Shown: in pieces, positions 1-9,783 of the stretch | Numbering within the stretch: the first letter of the stretch is position 1 | Layout of the letters: every line of letters begins with the position of its first letter | Assembly (NCBI GenBank): GCA_900767955.1 | Contig: CAAGBC010000022.1 | Span: 160,839-224,838 of the forward strand | Length of the DNA stretch: 64,000 nt | Origin: Spirochaetia bacterium | GTDB taxonomy: Bacteria > Spirochaetota > Spirochaetia > Treponematales > Treponemataceae | Direction of reading: 5' to 3' | The notes under the pieces: generated by a model | What the model saw: the letters and a program-made list of their open reading frames with translations, nothing else | Told to the model about the DNA's origin: nothing | Database searches by the model: none | Translations under genes and position numbers: made by a program

Positions 1-468
1 TGTTTATCAATTATTGAAGAAGTAAAATCCGAACTTGATGCAAAAAAAATACCTTTCAAAAAAGATGTTCCTGTTGGTATAATGATAGAAACTGCAGCCG
101 CAGCAATTACTTCTGACTGTCTTGCAAAATCATGTGATTTCTTTTCCATAGGAACTAACGACTTAACACAATATACAATCGGTGTTGATAGAGAAAACTC
201 AAAAGTTTCATCACTATACGATGAATTTAATCTTGCTGTACTTCGCTTAATTGAAATGACAATTTCAAATGCAACAAAAGTTGGCATTCCACTTTCTGTT
301 TGTGGAGAAATGGCAAGTAGACAAGATAGTATTTTAGTTCTTGGAGGCTTAGGCGTAAGACACTTAAGTATGGGACCAAAAATGATTTCAGAAGTAAAAG
401 AATTACTTTCCCGTTTCTCAATAAAAGAATTAGAATCTATTTCTTCAAAACGATTAAATAAGCTATAA
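1..468 (+). CDS. ptsI: PTS enzyme I (phosphoenolpyruvate-protein phosphotransferase), C-terminal part
   Basis: The reading frame is open at the left edge of the window, so only about the last 155 residues are present; the first internal ATG (82) is not the start. Enzyme I autophosphorylates from phosphoenolpyruvate and passes the phosphate to HPr, in the cytoplasm. The visible part carries the PEP-utilising-enzyme TIM-barrel signature FSIGTNDLTQY followed by VDR, and further on VCGEMAS, which is typical of the family. The stop codon directly abuts the next gene, so ptsI and der are probably cotranscribed. The PEP-utiliser PpdK (26060-28750) shares this fold, but GTNDLTQYTIGVDR is the enzyme I form. 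HPr and enzyme II genes are not in the window. Confidence 0.93.
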   Translation, partial: CLSIIEEVKSELDAKKIPFKKDVPVGIMIETAAAAITSDCLAKSCDFFSIGTNDLTQYTIGVDRENSKVSSLYDEFNLAVLRLIEMTISNATKVGIPLSVCGEMASRQDSILVLGGLGVRHLSMGPKMISEVKELLSRFSIKELESISSKRLNKL

Positions 469-480
469 ATGGCGGTAAAT

Positions 481-1995
481 ATGAAAAAAAAGAAAAAGCC
501 AGATTTTTCAAAACCAAAACAATTAGACGCAACTCAAGAAATTCAGCAAATAAATAATCAAGAAACTGATTATTCTGAATCTTATGAAGAAAAACCTGTT
601 CATGAAAAATTAAAAGATGGAATTTCTACAAAGCATTTTGAAGGTCTTCCTCTTGTAGTAATTGCAGGTCGTCCAAATGTTGGAAAATCCACACTCTTTA
701 ATAGATTTATGCAACGCAGATTAGCAATTGTTGACCCAACTCCTGGTGTTACTCGTGACCCAGTAGAAGGAACAGCTGTAATCTGCGGAAAACCAGTTCA
801 TCTTATGGATACTGGAGGATACAAACTTCAGCGTGACATAGGAACAATGGAAGCAAAATTAGACGAACTTGTTGTTGAACGCTCTCTTGAAATGATACAA
901 AAAGCTGATTTGATTTTGTTACTTCTAGAAGCTAGTCAAATCACAGGTGAAGACGAAGAATTCATCAAGCAGCTTCGCCCATATTGGAACAAAGTTATTG
1001 CCGCTGTAAATAAAACTGAAGGTGGAAAAAACGAAAGCCTTGCATGGAATTATGCAAAATTCGGATTTGAAAAAATGTTCTTCATTTCTGCGGAACACGG
1101 AGACAACATTTCACCTTTAGCAGAAACAATTGTTTCACGCCTTGATTTTTCAAATGTAAAAGAAATCGAAGATAATCCTCCTATAAAGATCGCAATTATG
1201 GGAAAACCAAACACAGGAAAATCAACTCTTTCAAACAGATTAACTCACACAGAAGCATCTATCGTAAGTGATTACGCAGGAACTACTCGTGATACAGTTG
1301 AAGGAAAATTTTCTTACGGTGGAAAAAACTTTATTGTTCTTGATACAGCAGGAATTCGCCGCAAAGCAAAAGTTAAAGAAAATGTTGAATACTATTCTGT
1401 AAACAGAGCAATTAAAACTCTTGATAAATGTGATGTAGTTTTCCTAATGATTGATGCTCAAGAAGGCCTTGCAGAACAAGATAAAAAAATCTGTTCCCTT
1501 GCATACGAACGCGGAAGAGGAATTATTTTTGTTTTGAACAAATGGGACACTCAAGACCAAGACAGAAAAACTTTACGCGACAGAAAGCAGTGGATAAACA
1601 TAATGTTTGGACAAATGGAATATGCGCCAATTGTTGCAACATCAGCTCTTGAAGGCAAAGGAATAAAAGAATTACTAAATACAGCAATTGAGCTTCATCA
1701 GCAACTAAATCACAAAGTTGATACAGCTGCATTGAACGCGGCTCTAAAAGATTGGTTATTCAAATATCCGCCTCCAGCAAGCAAAACTAACAAATTCAAA
1801 ATTAGATATATGGTTCAAACAAAATCAAATCCAGTTGAATTCTTAATTTTTGCTACTCGCCCAGAAGTTGTACCTGACACTTATGTAACTTTCCTAAAAA
1901 ACAGAATTCGTGAAGATTTGGGATTTGACAAAATTCCTGTTCAATTGGAATTCAAAGCCAGTCGTCAAAAATGGGAAGATAGGCAGTTTGATTAA
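481..1995 (+). CDS. der: GTPase Der (EngA), ribosome biogenesis
   Basis: Der is a cytoplasmic GTPase with two tandem G domains and a C-terminal KH-like domain that helps mature the 50S subunit. Visible motifs are the first P-loop GRPNVGKST and DTGG, then the second P-loop GKPNTGKST, DTAGI and NKWD, and a KH-like end with KIRYMVQT. About 55 residues precede the first G domain, and they are lysine-rich then acidic; this is longer than the usual Der N-terminus. An in-frame ATG at 469 directly follows the ptsI stop but has no ribosome binding site. The ATG at 481 has GGCGGT just upstream, so I prefer it. The stop overlaps the next start (TAATG). Confidence 0.95.
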   Translation: MKKKKKPDFSKPKQLDATQEIQQINNQETDYSESYEEKPVHEKLKDGISTKHFEGLPLVVIAGRPNVGKSTLFNRFMQRRLAIVDPTPGVTRDPVEGTAVICGKPVHLMDTGGYKLQRDIGTMEAKLDELVVERSLEMIQKADLILLLLEASQITGEDEEFIKQLRPYWNKVIAAVNKTEGGKNESLAWNYAKFGFEKMFFISAEHGDNISPLAETIVSRLDFSNVKEIEDNPPIKIAIMGKPNTGKSTLSNRLTHTEASIVSDYAGTTRDTVEGKFSYGGKNFIVLDTAGIRRKAKVKENVEYYSVNRAIKTLDKCDVVFLMIDAQEGLAEQDKKICSLAYERGRGIIFVLNKWDTQDQDRKTLRDRKQWINIMFGQMEYAPIVATSALEGKGIKELLNTAIELHQQLNHKVDTAALNAALKDWLFKYPPPASKTNKFKIRYMVQTKSNPVEFLIFATRPEVVPDTYVTFLKNRIREDLGFDKIPVQLEFKASRQKWEDRQFD

Positions 1996-2321
1996 TGTAT
2001 ACAATCGGTGAAGTTGAAGAATTAACAGGTGTAAAGTCTCACATTTTGCGTTATTGGGAAACAGTAATTCCTGGTTTTTCGCCACAAAAAGACATCGGTG
2101 GAAGACGAATTTATACGCAGCGTGAACTTGAAATCGTTATGCGACTAAAATTTCTTATTCAAGAAAAAAAATTTACTATTGAAGGCGCTCGTGAACAAAT
2201 CATTTCCGAAGTAGATTTAATCGCAGAAAATGCAACTTTATTAAAACAAATTCACGATTTAAGAAAAGATTTAACAGACTTATATATGTGTGTGAAAAAA
2301 TATGAAAGAAAATCAGAATAA
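1995..2321 (+). CDS. MerR-family transcriptional regulator (short)
   Basis: This 108-residue protein begins directly with a MerR winged helix-turn-helix: YTIGEVEELTGV, then LRYWE, GGRRIYTQRELEIV and a helix rich in charged residues. Only a short coiled-coil stretch follows (about residues 70-105), with no recognisable effector-binding domain and no metal-binding cysteines except one near the end. It therefore resembles the short single-domain MerR proteins found in many genomes rather than a metal or drug sensor. Its start overlaps the der stop by one base and its end overlaps the next gene by 20 bases, so it is translationally coupled inside the ptsI-der operon. Its target cannot be told from the sequence. 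Confidence 0.85.
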   Translation: MYTIGEVEELTGVKSHILRYWETVIPGFSPQKDIGGRRIYTQRELEIVMRLKFLIQEKKFTIEGAREQIISEVDLIAENATLLKQIHDLRKDLTDLYMCVKKYERKSE

Positions 2322-3702
2322 ACAAAATTCAGCGTGGTATCAAAAATTTGATAAATCATCTAAACCTTCCAAAGAAAAAAAGGATAAGGCCAAGGAACGA
2401 TTTGTAAGTACAGCAAAGGGCTCAACTGTCATTAGTAAACCTTCAAAAAAGGAACTTGAAAAACTAAAAAACCAGCAACACAACAACGATTTTCCACAAG
2501 AAAATTTGCACAACGAATTAAACGCAAAATTTATTTCGTCTACTTCAATGTTTAATCAAAAAAAATTACCAAAAGATGCAATCAACATTTTAGATAACTT
2601 TGACAATATCATCCAAGGAATTCGTCCGTTAAATACAAAACAACTTGCAAAATTGCCAAAAACTATTCGCAACTTGTCACATCAACTTACAGACGAACGA
2701 GACAGACGCCATTTAGGTTATATGAATAATACAGAAGAATTATCTGCTTATGTAAGATATTTTACTTGGTGGAATTTAGTTCGCTTAACAAGACTTTTTG
2801 CAAATATGGACGCAAAAGATTTTCACCTAAACGACAACGATTACTGTCTTGATTTAGGAAGTGGTCCACTTACAGTTGTTATTGCATTATGGCTTGCTCG
2901 TCCAGAATTGCGAGAAAAAAAACTTACATGGTATTGTGTTGATATTTCACAAGGCGCATTAGCTTTAGGAGAAGATTTATATCTTTCAATTGCAGCCAAA
3001 ACTCCTCCAAAAAATGAATCCGCAGAACCAAACTGGAATATAATCCGCGTAAAAGGTGAACTTGGCGTTAGCATAAAAAATAAAGTTTCTTTCATTTCAT
3101 GTGCTAATATGTTCAATGAACTAAACCAAAAAACACAATCACCTACAGATATTCTTGCAAAAAATCACATCAACTCTGTGTTATCATACACAAAAGAAAA
3201 TACTTCAATTTTTATTGCAGAACCAGGAATTCCTTCCAGCGCCCATTTTGTTAGTCGTGTTCGTGATGAATTAATTTCCAAAGAATTTAATATTACAGCA
3301 CCTTGCCCACATTTTGAAAAATGCCCAATGCACGGGAAAAATGCAAAACTTGGCGGACATACAAAATGGTGTAATTTTGCTTTTACAACAGAAAAAGCTC
3401 CAAATAGATTATTAAAACTTTCTAATGATTCAGGAATTCCAAAAGAAAGAGCTGTATTAAGTTTTGTCTTTGCTAATAACTTTGAAAAACCAACATCAAC
3501 AGACAAATTGCGTGTTGCTTCAGATTCTTTTTGGCTTCCTGGAAATCTTTCTGGATTTTACGCATGTAATTCAAAAGGCTTAATTCTTTTAGTAAATAAA
3601 TCAAAAAATAATATTCAATCTGGCGATTTAATTGATTTTGAATTAACACAAGCAAAAATTTACCAAGATTCAAAATCAAATGCAAAAAAAATTATAATGT
3701 AA
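2302..3702 (+). CDS. Rsm22-like SAM-dependent methyltransferase with Fe-S-type cysteine cluster
   Basis: The protein has 466 residues. The first 75 are lysine-rich and probably disordered. A Rossmann methyltransferase motif LDLGSGP lies at about 183-189 and the fold continues with the acidic WYCVDIS stretch. A C-terminal signature CPHFEKCP ends in WCNF. The cysteines C335, C341 and C357 plus C422 have the spacing expected of the Rsm22/METTL17 family, whose mitochondrial member binds a 4Fe-4S cluster on the small ribosomal subunit. By family it should act in small-subunit assembly or rRNA modification, which fits its place behind the ribosome-assembly GTPase gene der. Methyltransferase activity itself is inferred. 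The start at 2302 overlaps the MerR gene by 20 bases. Confidence 0.82.
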   Translation: MKENQNKQNSAWYQKFDKSSKPSKEKKDKAKERFVSTAKGSTVISKPSKKELEKLKNQQHNNDFPQENLHNELNAKFISSTSMFNQKKLPKDAINILDNFDNIIQGIRPLNTKQLAKLPKTIRNLSHQLTDERDRRHLGYMNNTEELSAYVRYFTWWNLVRLTRLFANMDAKDFHLNDNDYCLDLGSGPLTVVIALWLARPELREKKLTWYCVDISQGALALGEDLYLSIAAKTPPKNESAEPNWNIIRVKGELGVSIKNKVSFISCANMFNELNQKTQSPTDILAKNHINSVLSYTKENTSIFIAEPGIPSSAHFVSRVRDELISKEFNITAPCPHFEKCPMHGKNAKLGGHTKWCNFAFTTEKAPNRLLKLSNDSGIPKERAVLSFVFANNFEKPTSTDKLRVASDSFWLPGNLSGFYACNSKGLILLVNKSKNNIQSGDLIDFELTQAKIYQDSKSNAKKIIM

Positions 3703-3728
3703 CTTTAAAATAACTTTTTAAGAATAAA

Positions 3729-3762
3729 AAATGGCTGCCTTCAATTTGAAGACAGCCATTTT
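3729..3762. terminator. Bidirectional intrinsic terminator
   Basis: The arms GGCTG-C-CTTCAA and TTGAAG-A-CAGCC form a hairpin with one mismatch. It is flanked by an A-run on the left and a T-run on the right, so it can terminate both the Rsm22 operon (+) and the convergent acyl-CoA synthetase gene (-). Confidence 0.85.
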
Positions 3763-3783
3763 TGTTTTACAACGCTTTACAAA

Positions 3784-5697
3784 TTAGTTTTCTGTAAACA
3801 TTGCTTTTATTTCTTTTGAATAAATTTCACTAATGCGATAACGCATGATTTCTTGTTTTGCAGAAAGTTCAACACCAACTTCAAATGGTTTTTGAATCAA
3901 AGTAAATCTATTTACTCTTTCAAACATTTTGAAACCATTCTTTGAACTAATTAATGTATTAATTTCTGTATCATACAATGTCTGAATTTCTTCAGAAGCA
4001 AGAAGGTTATCATAAGTATCATAATGAATACCATTTTCTGCAGCATAATTTTTAATTTCTTCTTCATCAACTAAAATCAATGCAGCAAGATATCTCTGGT
4101 CTTGTCCAACAATAACAGAAGTTTTGATATATCTTGATTCAGAAAGTTTCATTTCAATTGGCAAAGGTTCAATATTTTCTCCACCACGAAGAACGATTGT
4201 ATCCTTTTTACGACCTTTAATAACAATTTCATCATGAATTGTCATCATTCCAAGGTCTCCAGTATCTAACCAACCGTCAACAGTCATAACTTTTTCTGTT
4301 AATTCAGGAGCTTTGTAATATCCTTTCATAACAGTTCCACCCTGAATCTGAATTGAACCGAATTTACATCTTCCAAGAACATATCCGTCTGCATCAACAA
4401 TTCTAGCTTTTACACCACGAATTGGAGAACCAACATTTCCAAATACAGGAGCAGCAATTGGACGAACAGAAATAACTGGTGCAGTTTCTGTTAAACCATA
4501 ACCTTCAACAACTTTTACACCAATTGACCAGAAGAATTCATCAATACTTGGAGGGAATGCTCCACCACCAGCAACACCCGCACGGAAATTCTTTCCAAGC
4601 ATAGCTTTAATTTTTCTAAATACGATTAAGTTTCCAAGGAATTTTAATGGCCACATTAATAACCAAGGAATAAAGAACAATACCCACCAAGCACCAGTGT
4701 AATATCTTGAATAACATGGATTCTGGCGGAACATTTTTCTGTGCATTCTACTGTGAATTATTGCAACATTAACAAAGAATCTGAATAACGCATAAACAAT
4801 TCCACCTGTTTTACGCATTTTTCTTTGAATACCATCATAAATAGCTTCAAAAACGCGTGGAACAGCAGGCAAAAGAACTGGATTTAATTTTACAAAGTCA
4901 CTTAATAAAACGCTTCCAATTGGTTTTGAATAACAAATTACACCGCCTTGAATCAAAATAACATATTCAACAGCTCTTTCAAAAACATGCCAAATAGGAA
5001 GAACAGATAAAGCTCTATCACCTGGATTTACATAAATACGCTCTGGAAGTTCTTCAAGCTGTGTAAGGAAGTTTCCATGTGAAAGCTGAACACCCTTTGG
5101 AGTTCCTGTTGTACCAGAAGTAAAAATTATACAAGCCAAATCGTCCCATTGACCTTTTTCCAATTCCTGTTCAACAACATCTTTGTGTTCAATTCTATAT
5201 TTTTGACCGTCTTTTACAACTTCAGCATAAGTCTGTAATGAAACACCACATTTTTTTGCATCTTCAATAGAATCTTTTGTTGGTTCATCAAAAATAATTA
5301 AACCTTCAAGATGTGGTAATTTTTCTTTTAATGAAAGGATTTTATTTACTTGTGCAGAATTTTCAGCAATAACAAGTTTACATTCTGTAACAGAAAGAAT
5401 TGCTTCTAAGTCTATAAGAGTTGCATCACAACCGCGTGGTACATCAATTGCACCAATAGACATAATTCCTATATCAGCTTGCTGCCATTCTTTACGATTG
5501 TCAGAAATTAAACCTATTAAATCACCTCTTTTTACACCATGATTTAATAATCCAGCAGCAAAATCTAAAGCAATCTGAAACATTTCACGATAAGTAACTG
5601 ATTCAAAAGTTCCATCTTTTGTACGGAATATTTGAGCATCAACCTCAGGATATTCCATAACAGTTTTTCTTATCATCTTTGGTAATGTTTGTTCCAT
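3784..5697 (-). CDS. Long-chain acyl-CoA synthetase (AMP-forming)
   Basis: This 637-residue ANL-superfamily enzyme would activate fatty acids with ATP to acyl-adenylate and then acyl-CoA. The AMP-binding P-loop FTSGTTGTPKG lies at residues 192-202. GYGLTETAPV (A5 motif) and WLDTGDLG (A7) follow, and GRKKDTIVLRGGENI is the A8 hinge. A hydrophobic, tryptophan-rich insert between about 300 and 365 (FFVNVAII and WWVLFFIPWLLMWP) suggests membrane association, as in bacterial long-chain synthetases of about 600-640 residues. The start is supported by GGAG five bases upstream. It stands alone, converging with the Rsm22 operon across a shared terminator. Chain-length preference cannot be read from sequence. 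The symbol fadD is avoided because the pathway direction (import or salvage) is unclear. Confidence 0.9.
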   Translation of the reverse strand: MEQTLPKMIRKTVMEYPEVDAQIFRTKDGTFESVTYREMFQIALDFAAGLLNHGVKRGDLIGLISDNRKEWQQADIGIMSIGAIDVPRGCDATLIDLEAILSVTECKLVIAENSAQVNKILSLKEKLPHLEGLIIFDEPTKDSIEDAKKCGVSLQTYAEVVKDGQKYRIEHKDVVEQELEKGQWDDLACIIFTSGTTGTPKGVQLSHGNFLTQLEELPERIYVNPGDRALSVLPIWHVFERAVEYVILIQGGVICYSKPIGSVLLSDFVKLNPVLLPAVPRVFEAIYDGIQRKMRKTGGIVYALFRFFVNVAIIHSRMHRKMFRQNPCYSRYYTGAWWVLFFIPWLLMWPLKFLGNLIVFRKIKAMLGKNFRAGVAGGGAFPPSIDEFFWSIGVKVVEGYGLTETAPVISVRPIAAPVFGNVGSPIRGVKARIVDADGYVLGRCKFGSIQIQGGTVMKGYYKAPELTEKVMTVDGWLDTGDLGMMTIHDEIVIKGRKKDTIVLRGGENIEPLPIEMKLSESRYIKTSVIVGQDQRYLAALILVDEEEIKNYAAENGIHYDTYDNLLASEEIQTLYDTEINTLISSKNGFKMFERVNRFTLIQKPFEVGVELSAKQEIMRYRISEIYSKEIKAMFTEN

Positions 5698-5880
5698 AAA
5701 AACTCCAATAAAAAAGTTTGAAACGCGAATTTTAGCGATAAAACCAAAAACTTTGACAGTTTTATCATTTGTGTCTAATAGTAAAAATTATATAGACAAA
5801 TTATCATTAAAGCAAGCATTTATTCCTTATGAAAAAATTGTTATTTATTTTCTATACAAATAATTAGCATTACTTAAAAT

Positions 5881-5909
5881 TTGCGGATTTTAGTTTCTAC
5901 TGATATAAT
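5881..5909 (+). promoter_or_regulatory. Extended -10 promoter of the GGDEF gene, leaderless start
   Basis: TTGCGG (5881-5886), a 17-base spacer and TATAAT (5904-5909) with an upstream TG at 5901-5902. The ATG at 5916 lies exactly 6 bases after the -10, where transcription should begin. No Shine-Dalgarno sequence exists. Confidence 0.72.
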
Positions 5910-5915
5910 TGCTTT

Positions 5916-8900
5916 ATGGCATTCGATAATATTTTAAAATCTATCATCTCAGATTTTAGTGAAGACAAAAGTAATTTTCTTTACATTTCACTTCCTAAAC
6001 AACTCATAGAAGAAACTCCTGACTTATTAAAAGACACTTCATTTTCTGTGATTAACTTAACAAGAAATTTTGCACCAATAAAACCCTTCATGCAAATATT
6101 AAAAGAATGCAATCCTTCCGAAGAAATAATTAATCAAAATTCTTACTCATTACAGCAAGAAACAATTCAAGAATATTTACTAAATGGCAAAGCAAAAGAA
6201 CGAAGAGATTTTATTAACCACGAAGAAGTTTTTTTTGAAAAAACAAGAATTACTCAAACAGTTTCCACAATAATCAGAAACCTCTGTGATAAAAATTATG
6301 TTATTCAAAATGCACAAGAATTAAGTATAGAAGCTATTGAAATTATCAAATCTTTGGAAAAACACAGATTCAATGGAAAAATCATCTTCTGCTTTGACAA
6401 TGAAAAAATAGAAAATTCTTCAACCGAACTACAAGCCTTTATCGACGAAAAACATAAGCAAAACAATTTTTATGAAATCACAAACAATGAAAAATTCGAA
6501 TCTAAAGAATTATCAATAAAAGAATCAGTTCCAACTTTTGACATTCTTTACAATTCTTTAAGAGATTGTCGTTTATTATTTTCCTTAGACCAAGGAAAAA
6601 CCATATCAAAATGGATTATTAGCAACATAGATTCGTTAAAATTTTCAAAAAAACAAAAACGATTAATTCATTATGAAATAGCAATTATAAGTTACTTATT
6701 AAGCGACACAGATGAAGCTTCTTATTATTTAAACAATGTATTAGAAGACCAAGAACACGAAGATGAAGAATTAATCATTAGTGCATTGTTATACATGGCA
6801 AAAGTTCTTTCTTTGAAAAACGCATCTGCCTCTGCTTTAAAATACATCAAACACGCAATGCAAAAATTAGAAAACAAAAAAGATTCTGATTTTTACGCAC
6901 TAGCGTTTATGATTTATTACGAAATAACAGAACGAATGGATTCTAGTTCTTCATTAAATAACTACAATGAAGCACAACGATTACTTAAAACCAGAAATCT
7001 TTTAAATAACAAAATGAATTCTTCGCTCATTATGCCATGGCATTTGGTTGATGACGAAAAGGAACGAAAAAAACTTCTTCCAATAATTGAAGAATCAATT
7101 GAATATGCAAAACAAATCGATAACAAATTTGCACTTTCTACTGCATACCATTGGAAAGGAATGTTAATTTCTGATGAAAACAACGCAGAAGAAACACTTT
7201 CTTGGTATTCACAATGTAACGAAATCAGAACTCAAATTGGAGAAGTCGCTTCTATTATAAAAATCAGAAACGGTCTTTCTTACGAATATTTAATTCGTTC
7301 GGAATATAAAAAATCATACGATTTAATCAACAGTTTTTTAAATCGCATCACAGAAATTAATGACTATCCAGAAATTATTATTACACTAAACAATGTTGGT
7401 AAAACCTTATTTTATTCAAGACATTTTAATGAAGCTTATGAGATTTTCCAAAAGGTTTTACACTTACTACATTTGTTCAATCTTGAAGAAGCAACTTATT
7501 ATTCCTTCTTGCCAGAATATAACGATGTTTCTGCATACAAAGCAATTGTTGACTTTATCAGAAATGATGATATTCACGCAAAAATCACATTAAATAATAT
7601 TTTAAACAACGGAAGACGCATTGCACCATCTGTGGAACCATTTATTGATTTTATGAATGCAATAGTTTCCGTAAGAGAAAACAAAATAGAAGATGCTGAA
7701 AATTATTTTTCTGATTGTGAAAATAAATTTATAAAATTAGGAACTAATAATTTACATTGTTTTTGTTTCTTCTGTTATGAATTTGCGCACAATCTAAAAG
7801 AATCAAATAATGAACTACTTTCAGAAAAATATGTTAATTTAGGTTTTGAATACGCCAAAAAAAATAATCTTTCAAACTTCCTTGATTACAATGACAAACT
7901 TTCTTTAAAACACTATGTTTTGGATTTAAAAGAATTTGATTCCTTAAATATCAATCTTGAAGAATTGTCTCAAAAAGCAGAAAAAGAACGACTAATGATT
8001 CAATTACACAAACGCTTAAGAGATTCACAATTCTTAAACAAAATAATGACATATAGTTCTGATAAATTAAGTAAATCAAACTATATTAAAAATGTTATCC
8101 AAGCAATTTTTGACCATACAATGGCAGAAGCTGTTTATATTGCAGAAAAAGATGACAACCAATGGAATTTATTAGATTCCGTTTCTCGTACTGAAGAAAA
8201 TATTCCTTCCAACGAACTCTGGGAAGACTTTTATAAAGAATCAACATTAACAGACAAAGGAAAACTATTCTTCAATAAAGAAAAAAATATTATTTTTGGA
8301 AATATTTCCAAATTTGGTTTTGAAGGAGCAGTTATCATTGTTCCAAGTCAAAACACAATGTTTGAATCAGATGACTACGATACAATTAATATTGCAATTT
8401 CAAATTTGCAATCTCATATCGTTATGATTAAACAAAACGAGCATCTGATGTTCCTTTCATCTACAGACCAACTTTCACAACTTAAAAATCGCCACGCTTT
8501 ACAAGAACAACTTTCTATACAAAGTGAAATGATTCGTCGTTATAATAATAAACGCGCAATGCACTTCCAAATGACAATTATTTTCCTTGATATGGATAAC
8601 TTTAAATTCTATAATGACACCTACGGTCATGAAGCTGGTGATTTATTAATTTCAAAATTTGGGGAATTACTAAAAAAAGTTTTTAGAAAAGTTGATTTTA
8701 TATCTCGCTTTGGTGGAGACGAATTTGTTATTCTTTTGCCAAACACTAATTGTCCTGAAGCACACAGAGCAGCAGAGCGTGTTCACGAAGCGTTGGAAGA
8801 ATCTAACTACTTTATTACTGACTTAGAAGATTTGTTAGGTAAAAAACTTGATGTTCCAGAAAATCGAATATTAGGATTTAGTACTGGAATTTGTTCAAAT

Positions 8901-9062
8901 TTTGACATAGAAAATCCAACTGATATGGAAACTGTAATGAGTAATGCAGACCAAGCTCTATATTATTCAAAACAAACACAAAAAGGTTCCATAACAATTT
9001 GGTCTGATATAAAACATTTATTACCACAATTAAGTGACCTTCCAAAACCTGGGAGAGAATAA
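5916..9062 (+). CDS. Diguanylate cyclase with TPR-like repeats and GAF-like domain
   Basis: This large cytoplasmic protein of 1048 residues should make cyclic di-GMP. The C-terminal GGDEF domain (about 880-1035) is intact: DMDNFKFYNDTYGH, then GGDEF at 933-937. An inhibitory RxxD site (R924-D927) sits five residues before it, so product feedback inhibition is expected. Residues about 700-860 look like a GAF domain. About 250-690 are helical repeats that look TPR-like (YLLSDTDEASYYLNN, ALKYIKHAM, TAYHWKGM). The first 200 residues resemble a degenerate STAND/AAA module without a Walker A motif; this is a guess from pattern (VIQNAQEL, GKIIFCFD). No membrane segment or signal peptide was seen. 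The TetR gene follows after 8 bases. Confidence 0.9.
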   Translation: MAFDNILKSIISDFSEDKSNFLYISLPKQLIEETPDLLKDTSFSVINLTRNFAPIKPFMQILKECNPSEEIINQNSYSLQQETIQEYLLNGKAKERRDFINHEEVFFEKTRITQTVSTIIRNLCDKNYVIQNAQELSIEAIEIIKSLEKHRFNGKIIFCFDNEKIENSSTELQAFIDEKHKQNNFYEITNNEKFESKELSIKESVPTFDILYNSLRDCRLLFSLDQGKTISKWIISNIDSLKFSKKQKRLIHYEIAIISYLLSDTDEASYYLNNVLEDQEHEDEELIISALLYMAKVLSLKNASASALKYIKHAMQKLENKKDSDFYALAFMIYYEITERMDSSSSLNNYNEAQRLLKTRNLLNNKMNSSLIMPWHLVDDEKERKKLLPIIEESIEYAKQIDNKFALSTAYHWKGMLISDENNAEETLSWYSQCNEIRTQIGEVASIIKIRNGLSYEYLIRSEYKKSYDLINSFLNRITEINDYPEIIITLNNVGKTLFYSRHFNEAYEIFQKVLHLLHLFNLEEATYYSFLPEYNDVSAYKAIVDFIRNDDIHAKITLNNILNNGRRIAPSVEPFIDFMNAIVSVRENKIEDAENYFSDCENKFIKLGTNNLHCFCFFCYEFAHNLKESNNELLSEKYVNLGFEYAKKNNLSNFLDYNDKLSLKHYVLDLKEFDSLNINLEELSQKAEKERLMIQLHKRLRDSQFLNKIMTYSSDKLSKSNYIKNVIQAIFDHTMAEAVYIAEKDDNQWNLLDSVSRTEENIPSNELWEDFYKESTLTDKGKLFFNKEKNIIFGNISKFGFEGAVIIVPSQNTMFESDDYDTINIAISNLQSHIVMIKQNEHLMFLSSTDQLSQLKNRHALQEQLSIQSEMIRRYNNKRAMHFQMTIIFLDMDNFKFYNDTYGHEAGDLLISKFGELLKKVFRKVDFISRFGGDEFVILLPNTNCPEAHRAAERVHEALEESNYFITDLEDLLGKKLDVPENRILGFSTGICSNFDIENPTDMETVMSNADQALYYSKQTQKGSITIWSDIKHLLPQLSDLPKPGRE

Positions 9063-9070
9063 TCCTTAAA

Positions 9071-9742
9071 ATGGCTAAAAAAAAGATTTCTCGTGAAAAA
9101 ATTATAAACGCGTTTTTATTTTCCTCATTTGACAAAAGTGCTGGTGCTACTTCTTTGCAAGATATTTCTAATTTTTTGGAAATAAAAAAAGCATCTTTGT
9201 ACAACCATTTTTCTAGCAAAGACGAAATGTATGAAGCAACTTTAGATTATTGTAAAGAATATTTGTCTTCTGTTAATTTTATTCCAGATGAAATAAACTT
9301 AATTAAAAGCGTAGAAAAAGATTCATTAAATACTCTTTTGAAAAAAATAATAAAACGATACTTAAAATTATACGAAGCTGAACCATTATTCCAAATTTAT
9401 ACTTTTATTCATACGGAACAATATTTTAATTTAAAAGCTGCTGAAATTTCTGCTGATGAAATCGCAAAAATCAAAGACGGAATTTTTGATATTTTCAAAA
9501 TCTATTCTGACTACAAAAAAATTAAACAATTAACTGAACCTCAGTTAGAAAATATTTCTCAGTGGTTTTCTTCTGCGTTAATAAACCAATTTGATATTTA
9601 CATTACTAACAAAAAAGAAATCGTTCGCCAAAATCCCGAAGCAGGAGCTGGAAGTCTCTTTGCCTTGCCAACTGACGATTCTGCTTTAGATTCTATAATC
9701 AACATTACAGAAGAATATATTTCAAATTTCACAAACAACTGA
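9071..9742 (+). CDS. TetR-family transcriptional regulator
   Basis: This 223-residue protein has an N-terminal helix-turn-helix (about residues 28-50: TSLQDISNFLEIKKASLYNHFSSK) of clear TetR type, with the conserved LYNHF and the following K/DEM. The remainder is an all-helical ligand-binding domain that is not diagnostic. GGGAGAG lies 12 bases before the ATG, inside the end of the diguanylate cyclase gene, so the two genes are probably cotranscribed. The ligand and targets are unknown; the neighbouring membrane protein gene 41 bases downstream is a plausible target because TetR proteins often control adjacent transporters. Confidence 0.88.
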   Translation: MAKKKISREKIINAFLFSSFDKSAGATSLQDISNFLEIKKASLYNHFSSKDEMYEATLDYCKEYLSSVNFIPDEINLIKSVEKDSLNTLLKKIIKRYLKLYEAEPLFQIYTFIHTEQYFNLKAAEISADEIAKIKDGIFDIFKIYSDYKKIKQLTEPQLENISQWFSSALINQFDIYITNKKEIVRQNPEAGAGSLFALPTDDSALDSIINITEEYISNFTNN

Positions 9743-9783
9743 TTTTTCTTTAAAAATTTTGGTTTCATTTCTATTTTAAAATT

